Numbered from the stretch's first letter, positions 9,368 to 20,892 are shown. The stretch is 64,000 bases of DNA from Oegoconia quadripuncta (GCA_949316235.1 OX438743.1:26347771-26411770), one strand, 5' to 3'. Numbers and translations: made by a program. The notes: generated by a model not told the origin, from the sequence alone.

Positions 9368-9638
9368 TTTTTGTCAAAGTCAAAAAGCTTTATTATGTAG
9401 GTAAGGGTATACTTAAAATAGTCAGTTTTAAAATTTTTCAAGCTATTGCTTGTTCAAAAGGCAATTTTCCTCTGAAAAGAACAAAGAAACTCGAAGGGTT
9501 GCTCCATTTAAAACATGTTTTTGTATTACAAAATAATATTTCATTATTAGTTTGTGACATAGCCTAACATGCGAACGAGCTGGTTACATCCATGGTTGAT
9601 TATCATCCAAATTGTCTGATATTTCATAATATGTATTT
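9368..9638 (-). mobile_element. LINE J 3' end
   Basis: In reverse complement it starts with the 3' terminus (GTCAAAGTCAAAAAGCTTTA) and includes CAAGCTATTGCTTGTTCAAA and ACATAGCCTAACATGCG. It carries only 3' untranslated sequence. Confidence 0.7.
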
Positions 9639-9639
9639 T

Positions 9640-9894
9640 TAACCGCCTCCGTGGGTCAATGTAAACAATATTGGGTTTACGATCCGGAGGTCGCGGGTTC
9701 GATCTCCAGAGGGGTACATGTTTAAGTATTCGGTTTGGTTGGTGGTAGGGCAATTTGATATGTCCGCCTGGCTAGCTACCACCATCTTATCTAAATCTGC
9801 CGCCAAGCAGCAATGTTAATAGCATTGTTGTGTTCCGGTTGTCAGAGATAAGCTAGCCAGTCCCCCAAATGTGTTAGGGTTTCCGGGTCAGTAC
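9640..9894 (+). mobile_element. SINE B, 3' truncated, fused to LINE C
   Basis: The head CCGCCTCCGTGGGTCAATGT, a B box GGTTCGATCTCC and the body (TGGCTAGCTACCACCATC, GCCGCCAAGCAGCAATG, TTCCGGTTGTCAGAGAT) run to TTTCCGGGTCAGTAC. The usual CGCTTCCACCTTCGACCTCATC tail is replaced by LINE C sequence. Confidence 0.85.
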
Positions 9895-10190
9895 AGCGTT
9901 GAATAGTGAGACTTCTTCTCTGAGCTAGAAAGCCGCCCGCTCTGCGGTCACCAGAAGCCTCGATGAGACACGCCGACAGGTCTTGGACCAGGTGTTTTGT
10001 CTCAGGCCCCCAGGGTCCCATCGTCTCGACCCCAACCCTTAGATGCTGGTATTTATGTGATTTTTTTAACTCAGCACCCGCAGCGGCCGCGCCCGCCACC
10101 TCCGCACACGCAGGTGGGTCGGCGCTAGCGTGTCCACGCAAGTTACATCCCACGCAAGTTACATAGTTACATACATACACTCGAAAAACA
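9895..10190 (-). pseudogene. LINE C fragment: conserved C-terminal tail
   Basis: On the minus strand it encodes HKYQHLRVGVETMGPWGP, TKHLVQDLSACLI, SGDRRAGGFLAQR and SLTIQR. This is the best preserved stretch of the family tail in the window, and it is in frame for about 60 residues. It ends where SINE B sequence begins at 9894. Upstream the frame continues through an alanine-rich stretch that looks decayed. Confidence 0.65.
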
Positions 10191-10199
10191 TTACCCGCC

Positions 10200-10600
10200 T
10201 TTCTTGGGCAGTCGGGTAACAATTAATATCTAGGAAACCAGTTTTCTTCACACCTTGTTCTTTCAGAACAGTTGTGGGGAATAACAAAGCAAATTTTAAA
10301 AATATTAATCACCTTGTATTTTAAAGTCAAGCCATTAGGCCTTCCACTCATACATATTTACTTAATGATTATGTAACATTCTGGTTTATTTTGATATCTA
10401 CCCGTGTCAGGCAAATATCTGTATGCACAAGACATGGATTTGTTCCGGGCGTATTGTACAGTACCCGTCACAGTACAATAAAATGTAACAGAAATTCAAG
10501 AACATATTATTCGTTAGTAATAAAAAAAGATCGGAAATCGTCAGACATACAATTATCCCGTCATCCACAAGGCTGATTCCTCAGAGAAGAATGACCAATA
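10200..10600. other. No recognised feature
   Basis: Unassigned. A 61-codon open frame on the plus strand shows no motif. Confidence 0.4.
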
Positions 10601-10605
10601 AACTC

Positions 10606-10985
10606 AAGGACCTGTTTGATGTACTGATTAGACTGACCGCTAAGTTTAGAGGTCGCGGGTTCCAATGCCACTAACAGCATATGTTTGCACCTAAGTATAA
10701 ATAAATAAAAGGTATTTATTCACCACAAAATTAATTTAACAAGTAATTAAATGATAATAAATTAGGTCAAACTGTGATGAAAAGGTAAGTTTGCTGATCA
10801 GTAGATTTGTAGATTTTCAGTCCCCCCCCCCCGTCCCCCCCCCCCCCAAGTACGTATGTCCTACATTACAAATAACAAAATAAGAACGTGTATTTGTATA
10901 GTGTATCCATAATACAATCCTAGTTGGTTAGTGTGGAACTAAATGGCGTTGTGTGTATGTCCAAGGATATTTATTTAGTAATACA
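10606..10985 (+). mobile_element. SINE A, diverged and interrupted
   Basis: The head is GACCTGTTTGATGTACTG, the B box GGGTTCCAATGCC is decayed, and the end is GTGGAACTAAATGGCGTTG. Bases about 10700-10860 are foreign: GGTATTTATTCACCACAAAA, and GATTTTCAGTCCCCCCC with two long C runs. The same insert type is seen at 42575-42690 (GATTTTCAGTCCCCCCC). Confidence 0.7.
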
Positions 10986-11002
10986 AAAGCACACAGAATT
11001 AG

Positions 11003-11165
11003 AAAACGAGTATACATTAACGCAGCGTGGGCAAGCCCCCAGAAGGTGGACCGACGATTTGGTAAAGATTGCGGGAAGGCAGCGCAGGACCGATCGTTGT
11101 AGAGATCTTTTTAGGAAGGCCTTTATCCAGCAGTGGACGTGTTTCGGCTGATATAATGATGACAC
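11003..11165 (+). pseudogene. RTE-like LINE, C-terminal end
   Basis: It translates as QRGQAPRRWTDDLVKIAG, then DRCRDLFRKAFIQQWTCFG, stop, and an ATGATGA tail. The RRWTDDL...QQWT pattern is the C-terminal end of RTE-type endonuclease/reverse transcriptases in Lepidoptera as I know them. No catalytic motifs remain. Confidence 0.7.
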
Positions 11166-11169
11166 ATTA

Positions 11170-11930
11170 ACGGGCTAGGGGCAATAATTTTTAAGGTATC
11201 ATTGAACAGCAGCAGCGAGGTTCTAAACTGTCTGCGGCAGCTTTTTGTGATGTTTAGCATTAGCAGTTCCAATGAAGCAATACACATGAACATATTATGA
11301 TGACCGTTGATGGGAATGAGTAACAGCTGTGGATTTGGAGCGCAACATTATACCTGGAAATCAATAATGTTAAGGAATGGTTGCGGCATAGTAAGTTATC
11401 GCCTGGGATAATCCAGTATACCATTTTTGAAAGAGTGTTCCTGAGCACCGGTCTTGATTCTCTTAGAAAACTGACTGGCTCTGGGACAGATTCACCAATC
11501 TGCATTTGGCCAATTTGGTGCATTATGCTATCCTATGACTATATTATATACCATCTCTTAGCGAGAGTTGGTGCTTCAGCAGTGGGGATATAAGATTGTT
11601 GTAAATGTTTGCTCTAATGACGAAATTTCCTTCCACCGCACCGTTTGCATTTCTCACCCCTCGTACATAAGTGGTACACGCTTTGTGTGATTTTAGCATA
11701 AATTTGGTGTTTTGATGGCTTCTATTAAATAAGTGAATTCGTTTACTTCTGGATTACAAAAAGGGTGCTATTATGTACTGGGTTTTCGTTTACTTTAAAT
11801 TGTTCTATTTACCTACGTGATTTGTTTTAAATGGTGCTAAGAATTAATATCGCAAGCGTACAGCCTGCAGATCGAAGGCCTACGGAAAGATGAAAACAGC
11901 TGTCAGATTTGAATATCTAACAGCGAGGTA
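11170..11930. other. No recognised feature
   Basis: Two modest open frames near 11260-11590 overlap on opposite strands and show no known motif. Confidence 0.4.
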
Positions 11931-11932
11931 GT

Positions 11933-12110
11933 AGTTAGTACTCGCTTTGGTTGATAATAGGGCGTTTTTTATGTAACTTGACGAACTACTACCATCCTAT
12001 CTAAGTCTGCCACTAACAACAATGTTTACAGCAGTGTATTTAGGCTGTTTGAGATAAAATTGCCAGCCATGCCAGTTCAGCAAAGTGAGGGTTTTGGGTA
12101 AAATTAGGTG
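11933..12110 (+). mobile_element. SINE B, old diverged copy
   Basis: AGTACTCGCTTTGGTTGATAA, TACTACCATCCTATCTAAGT and CTGCCACTAACAACAATGTT follow the family order with many substitutions. Head and tail are missing. Confidence 0.55.
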
Positions 12111-13690
12111 TACATTATCCCTAAATGGCTAACTTAAAATCTCAATTATTTTGTGATGAGATTTTAGCCTTATGCGCTTATATATAACTACTGTTTTCGA
12201 GATGGGTAGCCACCGACGCACACCCATTATCAAACTACCCATGGCGTCCTGCCAGGATAATGTAGGGCAATTAAATCAGATACAAGAGTATGTTACTATG
12301 CAAACTGCTGTTTGCTCAACCGTTCCTTAACAATGGTGCACTCATATGGTAATTTTACATGTAAGAAACTTATTTCTATCATGGATATCCTAGAAGGCGA
12401 GTAAGTTTTAGGTAATACATTTCAGTACCGATCTGTAAAAGACGCTTGCATAAGTAATACAAGAATTCGGAATAAGCATTAAAATAGCTCACTTTAATCG
12501 TTATAGAATAGGAATCCCTGTTTAAGAACAACGATACTTAACATAAGTGTTAACATAAGTGCCAAACCAAACAAGTATCTAAACGCTCCACAAGGCGAGC
12601 TAGCTACATTGTATTGCCCAAGATTCGAACGAATTATGGCAAGCGCATGTTTACTTACGAAGGAGCACAGCTTTTTAACAATTTACCCTCAGATAAAAAA
12701 AAAACTTCATACAACCAGTACAAAGAAACGTATTACTGAATTACAATATAATATAGATATTAATGTGAAATATTTACTCCCTAATTTTGGATATTCCGCT
12801 TTGTGTAGATAGTGCGAAACAGATACCGGCTTAGTGATTTTGTGTAGTGTGAGTGCGAACGATTTAATTTAGTTACCTACCGTTATTTAATTATTCTTTT
12901 TCTCATGTAAGTGACTGCTGTCTTTATGAGAAATAAAGAATCTTTGAACTGAAGTGTTAGACAGAAATAAATTATAACACTAATGTAGGTAGCAAGGTAT
13001 ATTTTTAAGGTTACCATTGAGTTTCTCACTCATCTCTGAGTGGTCGGTCTTCTGATTGAGAGCAGTCATTTATGTCAACTGACTATTATACATGTTATTT
13101 TTGTAATCTCGGAAAATACACGAGTACGCTAAAGTTTAGTTAACATTTTTGAAGTTTTTAGAATGATTAATATTGGACATGTAGATTAAAAAAATATATA
13201 TAATTTAGGAAAATACATGAGTACGTTGGATTTTAGATTACATTTCTTAAATTTTAAAAAGCTTAAAAATAAACCTGTAGAATTATTCTCAGTTGCGGGA
13301 AACTCAAAATTCTAACCACAAATGACTTGCTTCATTAACGTACCGTTTTGTTAAAAAGAAAATATGAACTTAAACTCATTACATATTAAAACCAGAGTTG
13401 TACTACTGCCAGTTTCATACACTGGTGGTGTGGCTGTTGGTCGACGAGCTGAGTGTGTTATTTATTATTATTGCTCACCGCCAGTTGGCGAATAGTGCCT
13501 CTACACACATTTCTGTTCGGTTTCATGACTGAGGCAAGACGGTTTTGTATTTATATTTTGAGAACGTAAAATAATAATGTGTTTTATGGTGTTTTGTCGG
13601 ACGAGTGTGTTTCGTTTGCAGGTTTAATTTACAAGTTCATGCAAGTCGTTAAGGCTCTTTATTAGTGCTTAAAAAGTACGACAAAGGAAT
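12111..13690. other. Mostly unrecognised; possible LINE tail near 12.92 kb
   Basis: GAGAAATAAAGAATCTTTGAAC at about 12928-12950 resembles a retroposon 3' end. Nothing else was assigned. Confidence 0.35.
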
Positions 13691-13693
13691 AAG

Positions 13694-13725
13694 ATGTCTT
13701 TGACGATAATTATCGTCAAAGACAT
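13694..13725. repeat. Perfect 32-bp palindrome
   Basis: ATGTCTTTGACGATAA is followed with no spacer by its exact reverse complement. Confidence 0.95.
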
Positions 13726-13749
13726 ACACAGCAAAATTGTGCCTTCTAG

Positions 13750-13777
13750 GTACTGCTATATAATTATATAGCAGTAC
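13750..13777. repeat. Perfect 28-bp palindrome
   Basis: GTACTGCTATATAA is followed with no spacer by its exact reverse complement. It lies 24 bp from the previous palindrome and has an unrelated sequence. Confidence 0.95.
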
Positions 13778-14025
13778 TAGTATTTATAAGTTATCGCCGT
13801 TATATTATTCTATATACTCAGACTTTTTTTTCTTGTTTATTTCTGACTGACTGATTTCGGGGTAATTTAATTATTGTTTTTTGAGGTTTCTGTGATTAAG
13901 GAGTTCTATTTAGAACTGAAACGTTTGTCTTAATAGCACCGCAATATACAAAATATTTTATTTCATTCCCAAAAGATAACAATCTTGTACTTAATTTTCA
14001 GGGCATCCTTTTAAGTTTTTCTTTT
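13778..14025. other. No recognised feature
   Basis: AT-rich, unassigned. Confidence 0.4.
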
Positions 14026-14027
14026 TT

Positions 14028-14268
14028 TTTATCCACAATGGGTTAGTACTTGACCTCAATCACATCTGATGCTAAGTGAAGATGAGGCCGAAGGTGGTAG
14101 CGTACTGACCCAGAAACCCCATCTCATTTGGGGGACTGGCTATCTTATCTCTGACAACCGGAACACAACAATGCTATTAACATTGCTGTTTGGCGGCAGA
14201 CTTAGATAAGATGATGGTAGCTAGCCAGGCGGACATTTAAAATGCCTTACCACCACCACCAACCAACA
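14028..14268 (-). mobile_element. SINE B, 5' truncated
   Basis: It reads TTGACCTCAATCACATCTGA to CCACCACCAACCAAC in reverse complement and lacks the tRNA-like head. Confidence 0.85.
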
Positions 14269-14269
14269 T

Positions 14270-15050
14270 AAGTTTCTTAAAACTAGTGTTAAGTCACTCA
14301 GGTCTTCCTTATCGTTTACTACAGGTAAGTATAGTAAAAAAACCTGGATTAGTCTGGCCTAGAATAGTGCTTATGTGAGTGAGTTATATATGAGAATGGG
14401 AACGTTCAGTTACTTACTTGAAGATGTGTGTGTATTGTGTGTGTATCTATTTTTTGTATACATTATATAGTACGTAAATAAGTGACATAAAGTACAAATA
14501 GTGAGAGCGAGATGTATTTTACCACTACGCTTTCGGAATTTAAGGTAACTATAGATTATCTGTAAAGCTGTCGGTACTAGCTGGTATCTCCACATGTCTG
14601 ACATCCTTGTGGTCCGTAGGAACCACCAGAAATTCCTTGCCTCTTCGCTGATATCTACAGATTATGCTATCACCTATATAACCTACATACTTATAAGTAA
14701 TATACATAGAACACAAAGACAGAGTTCGGATCGAATCGTCGTGGAATTCAATCTCGTATGTAAAGCTCAAAACTAGTTCCGAAGTCGACTCGGCGCGCTG
14801 AGAACGCAATAAATTGTTCAGTATGTGAACACGCAATGAATATCTATAAATAATCCTTATTTAATTCAATTCATTTCACTTCAAATTCCATTTCTAGATT
14901 GGATTTCGGAACGCACTTTCGGTAAAATTATTTGTTTAGAGATATTTCTTTTGTATGTTGCAAGAGGATAACTTATAAATGACTTTGGAAATTGCTCGTA
15001 ATGGGATTCAAACTTTTGGGGGGCTATTTCAGGACAATGGAAGGAGGGAC
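14270..15050. other. No recognised feature
   Basis: A 95-codon open frame on the minus strand (14549-14836) shows no motif that I recognise and is probably chance. Confidence 0.35.
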
Positions 15051-15054
15051 ACAT

Positions 15055-15335
15055 ACATAATGTCACGACCTTTATCCCAATGGTATGGTCAGAGATATCC
15101 CAAACAAAAGTGTTTGAGTATTCGAAATATTAAGAGTTTAATGATAGAAAAACATCCATGGTTCACCTTATGAAATATACAGAAATGCACACGTGACAGG
15201 AGGTGAGCCCATCGCCGTTGAAACGCGCAAATCTATAGATGGTTTGTGGTGAAATGTCCCTTAGTCGCCTTTTACTATACCCACGGGAAGAGACGGGTTG
15301 GTTCTATTCTATTTGAATGCCGAAACCACACATCA
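15055..15335 (+). repeat. Repeat E
   Basis: The order is TCACGACCTTTATCCCAA, CATCCATGGTTCACC, GTGACAGGAGGTGAGCCCAT, TAGTCGCCTTTTACTA, ACCCACGGGAAGAGACGGG, then GAAACCACA. The same order recurs at six other places in the window on both strands (23.9, 30.7, 36.1, 43.4, 52.9 and 54.4 kb). It is probably a retroposon 3' region, but I saw no head or coding part. Confidence 0.8.
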
Positions 15336-15534
15336 CGGAAGGAGGGATGTCTCCAAATTTATAGACGGAGAACGCAAATGACAACGCACGAAATATGTCG
15401 GGTGTGAGATATTCCACAATCATGAATATTTGGTATCGTTTCAACTTTTAGTCCCATTTAGGCCTGCTATAGACCAACGAGACCTAAATGTCACTTTCTT
15501 TTAATATCATGCTGGAGACATAAATAAACGGCTA

Positions 15535-15838
15535 TCTATCATCATCATCATCCCGTAAACATCCCACTGTAGGGATATAGGCCTTCCCTCGTATAATGAG
15601 GGAGTATAGGCCATAGTCCACCAAGCTTTCCAATGCGGGTTGGGGACTTTACATGCCTTCAAATTTTTATTTCTGAGGCTTGTAGGTTTCCTCACGATGT
15701 TTTCCTTCACCGTTAAAAAAGCAGTCGGATGAATGCACATAAGTAATTAAATTAAATTAAACATGGCCTGCCTGGGAATCGAACTCGTACCTCCCAAATT
15801 GGGAGACCGCATCTTAACCGCTGAGCCACTGACGCTAG
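15535..15838 (-). mobile_element. SINE H, near full length
   Basis: In reverse complement it has an A box GTGGCTCAGCGGTTAAG, a B box GAGTTCGATTCCC, the body GAAGGAAAACATCGTGAGGA and CCCAACCCGCATTGG, and the end TATCCCTACAGTGGGATGTT followed by GATGATGAT repeats. It is a third tRNA-derived family, distinct from A and B. Confidence 0.88.
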
Positions 15839-15839
15839 A

Positions 15840-16984
15840 TTTTTTATCAATTATTGTTTATCTGTCAATCTATTGCTATTGTATGGATATTAAACCGAAA
15901 CTAGACAAATTGTAACGGAATTTTTAACAGATTGCTCAAGTCAGCGCACCACTACACTACACATCGTCCATTTGCATTCCACTTTTAGTTTTTTTTTCTT
16001 TTTTCATTTTTATGCTTGTTCCCGCGCGCCTCCTGGGTGATAGCTGAAAATCAGTGTTTGCTCGTTCATTGAGCATTTTTAATGCACTGAGCTATGACCT
16101 TGTTGCATGACTGTTGCACGCAATCCCACATAATAATGAATCGGCATTAAGTCTTGAAGGTATTGGGAAAATTTTAATTGTTATTGTATATTTCTTTACA
16201 TCTGTTTGTATTTGTTAAAAATTGTATGTCTCTTGTTGTTTTCATTAATGTTTGTTTCTTATTTGTTAATGTAGTATTTAAGTTTCTCTCTTGTATGTGT
16301 GCCAGTTTATGCAATAAAATTTTTATCTAGCTATCTATCTAACAGTGTACCTATGTGTTGGCTCCTGCGATACAGGCTCTGTCTAGTGCGGGATCCATAG
16401 ATATTGTATGCATTTTATTTAGTGTACAGTATAATGATCAAGAATAGTAATATTCTCAAATAAGCATACACTTTATGGGATTCGAATGTTTATGACATTC
16501 AGGTTTAAAAGTTGGTACTCAATATCATATTTCCTTTTCTCTACGGTATGCCTAGATAGTTTCCTAATATATGCAAGTTACTTTATGTGGAAGTGCTTAG
16601 TTATGTTAGTAATTAATTAGTGAAACTATAAGTCCATAAGTAACAAATTATTGTACACAAAACATTTGTAAGACTGTTTGTTTCTTATACAAATAAATAA
16701 AAAATAAAATTTTATTTACCACTAGCTTTTGCCTGCGGCTTCGTTCGTATGGAATTCGTAAAGTCGTACACTTGTTTGCACTAGCAGCATTCAAAACAAA
16801 ACTCAAATATTTGTCCAGCTCCTTTCATAAATGCCTCCGTAAATATCAGGACGGGACGAATTTGCCAAATATTCCACGGAACTATTGAAATTGTCTCCGT
16901 CGGGGAGCGCGTTGTAATACGAGAATTTTGTATTAGTTGTATACTTTTTATTTTTAAAAAAAAGGGGGCTGCAATGATCCTGTG
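15840..16984. other. Unassigned, with retroposon-like tail near 16.3 kb
   Basis: GCAATAAAATTTTTATCTAG followed by CTATCTATCT repeats at about 16308-16345 looks like a retroposon end. CTAGCTTTTGCCTGCGGCTT near 16723 is a variant of a dispersed CCGCGACTTCGTCCGCGT-type repeat also seen at 37.68 and 63.0 kb. Confidence 0.4.
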
Positions 16985-17175
16985 GGTTTCTTGCGCAGCT
17001 TCTTTTACCACAGATGATTTCACTTTCCGAAACGGTAGTAGCTTGGACATATTGACTGACAGATAAATGTAATAAACCCTTTTATTATTTCCAGTAAATT
17101 TAAATTGATATTCAATAAAATGATTTTGTATCTTACGTTGAAATAAATGATAAAGTTTACAAAACGCGGTCAACG
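16985..17175 (-). repeat. Repeat D
   Basis: It is the reverse complement of the 4418-4620 segment with about 80 percent matching by eye, including GTGGGTTTCTTGCGCAGCTT and GTATCTTACGTTGAAATAAA. Confidence 0.65.
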
Positions 17176-17179
17176 GTTG

Positions 17180-17710
17180 TGAATGTGAAGATGAAGAGCA
17201 ATCGGCACATCATATTTTATGGGGTCTCCTTGGAGTGGAAGTCGAAAAATCCTTTGTTAGTGAGTATCTAATTACCCTTACCATATTTCACCAACATCGG
17301 TCCAGTCAGCCTGGTCTGGCCATTGCTTTTAATTAATATAGAAGAGCTCTACCTTTGCAATTTTGAAATGTACATTTATTTATGGCTCGGATTGAGTAAA
17401 AAAGTATTCTTATTTTGAATGTTGCTTCTTGGAACACGGTTAGGAAATATCAAAGATATCAGAGTTCTAACAAAATATTTCGTGTAGTGTTTAGGTAAAT
17501 CTCTCGGCTCTGTTAAGGACCGCAGGATCGATACTAAGATTAGAGGCTCTATCTTGTACTTCAAAGGGATTTATCTCGACAATCTGGTTCTGACCAGTTT
17601 CATTATCGTATGGCACTATGGGGCCGGCAAGACATCAATTAATTATCAGTGGCGAACTGTGTTACCGTAACTGGAAGTGAAAGTGACCTGGGGGTCACTA
17701 AGCACAACAA
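17180..17710. other. No recognised feature
   Basis: Unassigned sequence with no supported gene. Confidence 0.4.
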
Positions 17711-17712
17711 TG

Positions 17713-17865
17713 TCTCTTCAATTTAAGAGCTATGCTCTTGTCGCTGGAGTCCTTTCCACCTTTTCTTTGACTTCGTAATACGACATGGCATTTATTTTTT
17801 CCTTTACTTGTACCATGTATGTTCATCTAGGCGTTCCTCTCTTACTCTTCCCCTCCACTTTTCCT
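17713..17865 (-). pseudogene. RTE-like LINE tail, decayed
   Basis: It parallels 57713-57865: CAATTTAAGAGCTATGCTCT, GTAATACGACATGGCA and TCTAGGCGTTCCTCT occur in the same order. The minus-strand frames are broken. The 57.7-kb copy preserves an RGRPRRN...DQVKEKLN reading. Confidence 0.55.
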
Positions 17866-17889
17866 TCAATGATATTCTTGGTAAAGTTG

Positions 17890-17968
17890 TCGTAGGAATA
17901 CAAATAAACAAATATCCTTGGTCATACAGCGCCATATAGTTCCATACTAAGGCTTGTATTGCCGCACT
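17890..17968 (-). mobile_element. SINE A, 3' fragment
   Basis: AAATATCCTTGGTCATACAG, CGCCATATAGTTCCATACTA and GGCTTGTATT match the end of the family in reverse complement. Confidence 0.7.
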
Positions 17969-17969
17969 T

Positions 17970-18733
17970 CTGTAGCGCTTGTATAGCATGTTCGCCGAGA
18001 CGCAGACCTTCGGATCCTACGCGATTATGCGGAAAAGTGAAAGAACGAAAAATATTTTAATCCATCTTAGGACACAAATGCTTTTTAGTAAAATCATGAG
18101 TTACATGTAGCATATCTTTTAGTAACAAGAACTAATTAAAGTCACGCTATACCCTATTTTATCCCGAATAATAATACTATCGATTAGTATAATAAAATAG
18201 GGAGTGTTTGTTTTTTTTTAATTTTAGTTGGTTCTAGTCCCGGGCGATGCAAGCGAGTTTTAGAAAATCTTTAAATGCAGTTTTGTTTCTTGTTAAAAAC
18301 AAAGAAATGTCTCCTTTAAGTAAAATGAGCCAACTTAAGGACTTAAGATAGTTTCCCTCCAGGGCCGGACTTATCTTTCCACACTGTATATCAGCGCGTT
18401 CCAATCTATCTCAACACATGGCAAGATATAAACTAACCTCTAACAATTGACAACCTATAAACCCGACGATATTGTGCGACGTGACAATAATCGGTAATTA
18501 TGACGATGTGTTAAACGCGTGACACGCTTATAATACGCATGCTATCGCCGAACGCGTGTCGAGCGGTCGAACATGCAAATGGTATTCACATCGCGTGTTA
18601 AGCAGGACTCACAACACAACCGTGACACAGCTTCGCATTTAGATCTTTAATCCACATTGCGTGATGCTAGCATACCAACAGTGGAATATAGCTATTTCCA
18701 ATCTTATTCCACCGTCGCCCTTCCATCTTTGGA
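17970..18733. other. Unassigned, with a weak hairpin at 18.15-18.20 kb
   Basis: ACCCTATTTTAT and ATAAAATAGGG flank AATACTATCGATTAGTAT, forming a 50-bp imperfect palindrome. Nothing else was recognised. Confidence 0.4.
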
Positions 18734-19016
18734 CTACCAGGCGTGGGGAGGGATTCCACCAGTAAATAGTTAATATAACGAACATTCGCTCTAAGAAGTT
18801 CGACTCTTCATTCATAATCCGAATAGCCAAGGCATGTTATTCCCTTCGGGTGTCAGTCTTTCCTGAATTCAAGAGCAGAGAGAATAGATAAGATATCCAG
18901 TCCCCCAAATCTGTTGGAGTTTCCGGGTCAGTACGCTTCCACCTTCGACCTCATCTTCACTTAACATCAGGTGTGATTGAGGTCAAGTACCAACCCGTTG
19001 TGCATAAAAAAAAAAC
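18734..19016 (+). mobile_element. Composite retroposon F-B, copy 1
   Basis: The first 160 bases (GGCGTGGGGAGGGATTCCAC, GAACATTCGCTCTAAGAAG, GGGTGTCAGTCTTTCCTG) are an inverted copy of repeat F. They are followed at AGATAAGATATCCAGTCCCC by the 3' part of SINE B and a poly-A tail. The identical junction occurs at 21181-21458. Confidence 0.85.
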
Positions 19017-19296
19017 AAAAAGATATTTTCTTGTACCGCGTACTTCGACTACATCGGCAAACGCGTCTGTAGTTAATAAAAAAAATCGATAACGTCATAA
19101 AACTGTGCTGAAATAGTGCTCTAATGCAAAAAATTGTGTCACAGTAGTTTAAGAGTTATTCAATATTTTAAATCAGCGTTCTGGCGTCACGTTTTGCTGG
19201 ATTCCGCATTCCCATACTGAGCAATTTCTTTACCTATGATTTTTACTTAAAATCCAAAAAATGGTTACATAAATGGTGCTACTGAAATGTACGAGT
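19017..19296. other. No recognised feature
   Basis: Unassigned sequence with no supported gene. Confidence 0.4.
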
Positions 19297-19510
19297 TCCA
19301 TTTTTTTTTATGATTGACTGAAGTCGCCTTTGACCACAATCTCACCTGATGGAAAGTGACGACGCGATCCCAGTAAATGCCTATTTACTCTGCTTTTGAA
19401 GATCCTAAGGTTGTAGGATTCAGGAAAGACTGACGCCAGAAGGAAGTTCGATGCTTTGGCTATTCGGATGATGAATGAAGATTCCCATAAATAGCCTTAA
19501 TAGTCTTATA
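19297..19510 (+). repeat. Repeat F
   Basis: GACCACAATCTCACCTGATG, then GATCCCAGTAAATGCCTATT, GGTTGTAGGATTCAGGAAAG and GACTGACGCCAGAAGG. A second plus-strand copy lies at 53221-53460. The reverse strand reads as a protein-like stretch with SLSESYNL, perhaps the end of a LINE ORF. Confidence 0.75.
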
Positions 19511-20140
19511 AATGTCTTTGAGTAAAGGTGCAGCGCAGACTTTGTATCTTGGTAATCCGATTTTTAATTGGTAAAACAATTGACTTCAGTAAGGTTCCAT
19601 TCTTTATTTCCAGAATACATCATCAGATCTTAAAAAAAAAGTAATTTTCAAAATTGGTAACCAATTGACGAAAACATCGCGTAACAAACATATAAATATT
19701 TTTTTTGAAATCGGTTAAAAAGTAGTACGTACGTAGCTTACGTTGTGTTTAGAAATCAAACTATGACCCCGGACCGGAACGTGCGGGTGAAAAAGTATTC
19801 AAGATCGGTAACATTCGGGGAGGGTTTGAATTTATTACCAAAATATTATTTCTTTTATACACAATATTGTATGGGTGGCATCACAATACGTCTAATAATA
19901 ATAACGTTTCTTAGAACTCGTAATGGCAAATACATCCGCAATCAGAAGACAGAAATATAAACATCCAGGGCCTATATTCTAAATCGTTAAACAATTGATA
20001 TTTGATCCTGTATCGAAAAGTTTCAAATTTAGAATGTATTTATTGTTCACGAAACGAATTCGAAATTTGAAACTTACAAATACGGAGTGGAATTCCAAGA
20101 ATGGAGCTAATTTAAAGTCTCTAGGAAATAGGGAAAATCA
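19511..20140. other. Unassigned
   Basis: AAGTTTCAAATTT near 20018 and AAATTTGAAACTT near 20063 are a perfect 13-bp inverted pair. No gene was recognised. Confidence 0.4.
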
Positions 20141-20318
20141 CACTTGATGTTAAGTGAACATGAGGCCGAATATGGAAACCTACTGAACTGGAAATCTCAT
20201 CTAATTTGGAGGACTGGCTATCGTATGTCTGACAACCGGGACAAAACAATGTTATTAACACTGCTGCTTCATTGCAGATTTGGTTAAGACGGCGGAAGCT
20301 AGCCAGGCGGACATTTGC
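20141..20318 (-). mobile_element. SINE B, diverged fragment
   Basis: TGATGTTAAGTGAACATGAG to GCTAGCCAGGCGGACATTTG in reverse complement. Head and tail are absent. Confidence 0.75.
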
Positions 20319-20424
20319 CAAGAAAACAGTAAAAACTAAAATATAACATGATCTCGTATTACAAAAAGGTCTATAGCTCAAATTATGAATCGATTAAACT
20401 CTAGGAGAACTAAATAACATTGCA

Positions 20425-20779
20425 TAGGTACTGCGGCGACGGTCCAAGGAGAACGCTTGGGATCGTGCGTTGTGATGCTGGCCGTAGTAGACGGCGCATG
20501 GTTTGGAAAAAGAAATATGTTTTAAAATAAGGAATAGAAAGTCATTGGAGCTCGCACCGCGGCTCGAGGGCGAATCGGAGACCGCCCTGGAGCCGCGGTG
20601 CGAGTTCTCTCCCCAATGACTTTCATTCCTTATTTTAAATTTTTTTTTTTCCAAACCAAATGTAGTCAAACGCGAAACCAGTTTTTAATAAAAAAAAAAA
20701 AACCACGCGCTGTCTACTATGGCTACCATCACACCTTACGATCCCAAGCGTTCTCCTTGGACCGTCGCCACAGTACCTA
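20425..20779. mobile_element. Foldback element with long inverted arms
   Basis: The left arm from TAGGTACTGCGGCGACGG runs through CCAAGGAGAACGCTTGGGAT and the right arm repeats it in reverse complement. An inner pair (GCACCGCGGCTC and GAGCCGCGGTGC with AATAAGGAAT/ATTCCTTATT outside) makes almost the whole 355 bp foldable. An extra 40-60 bases near 20660-20700 lie only in the right arm. No ORF belongs to it. It may be an uncharacterised non-autonomous DNA element. Confidence 0.85.
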
Positions 20780-20847
20780 CCATAGTATTTTCTTACCGTA
20801 TTTGAATGTGGAACTATGTCTGTGCTGTGACAATTTCTAAACTACCA

Positions 20848-20892
20848 GAGGTGAGTACTATAAGGCTGTATCATACAACCTTATAGTGCCTC
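20848..20892. repeat. 45-bp hairpin
   Basis: GTACTATAAGGCTGTAT and ATACAACCTTATAGTGC form arms of about 17 bp with one mismatch and GAG/CTC outside. Confidence 0.8.

Noticed and set aside
14549..14836. 95-codon minus-strand frame
   Set aside because: No recognised motif or neighbouring exon signals; consistent with chance.
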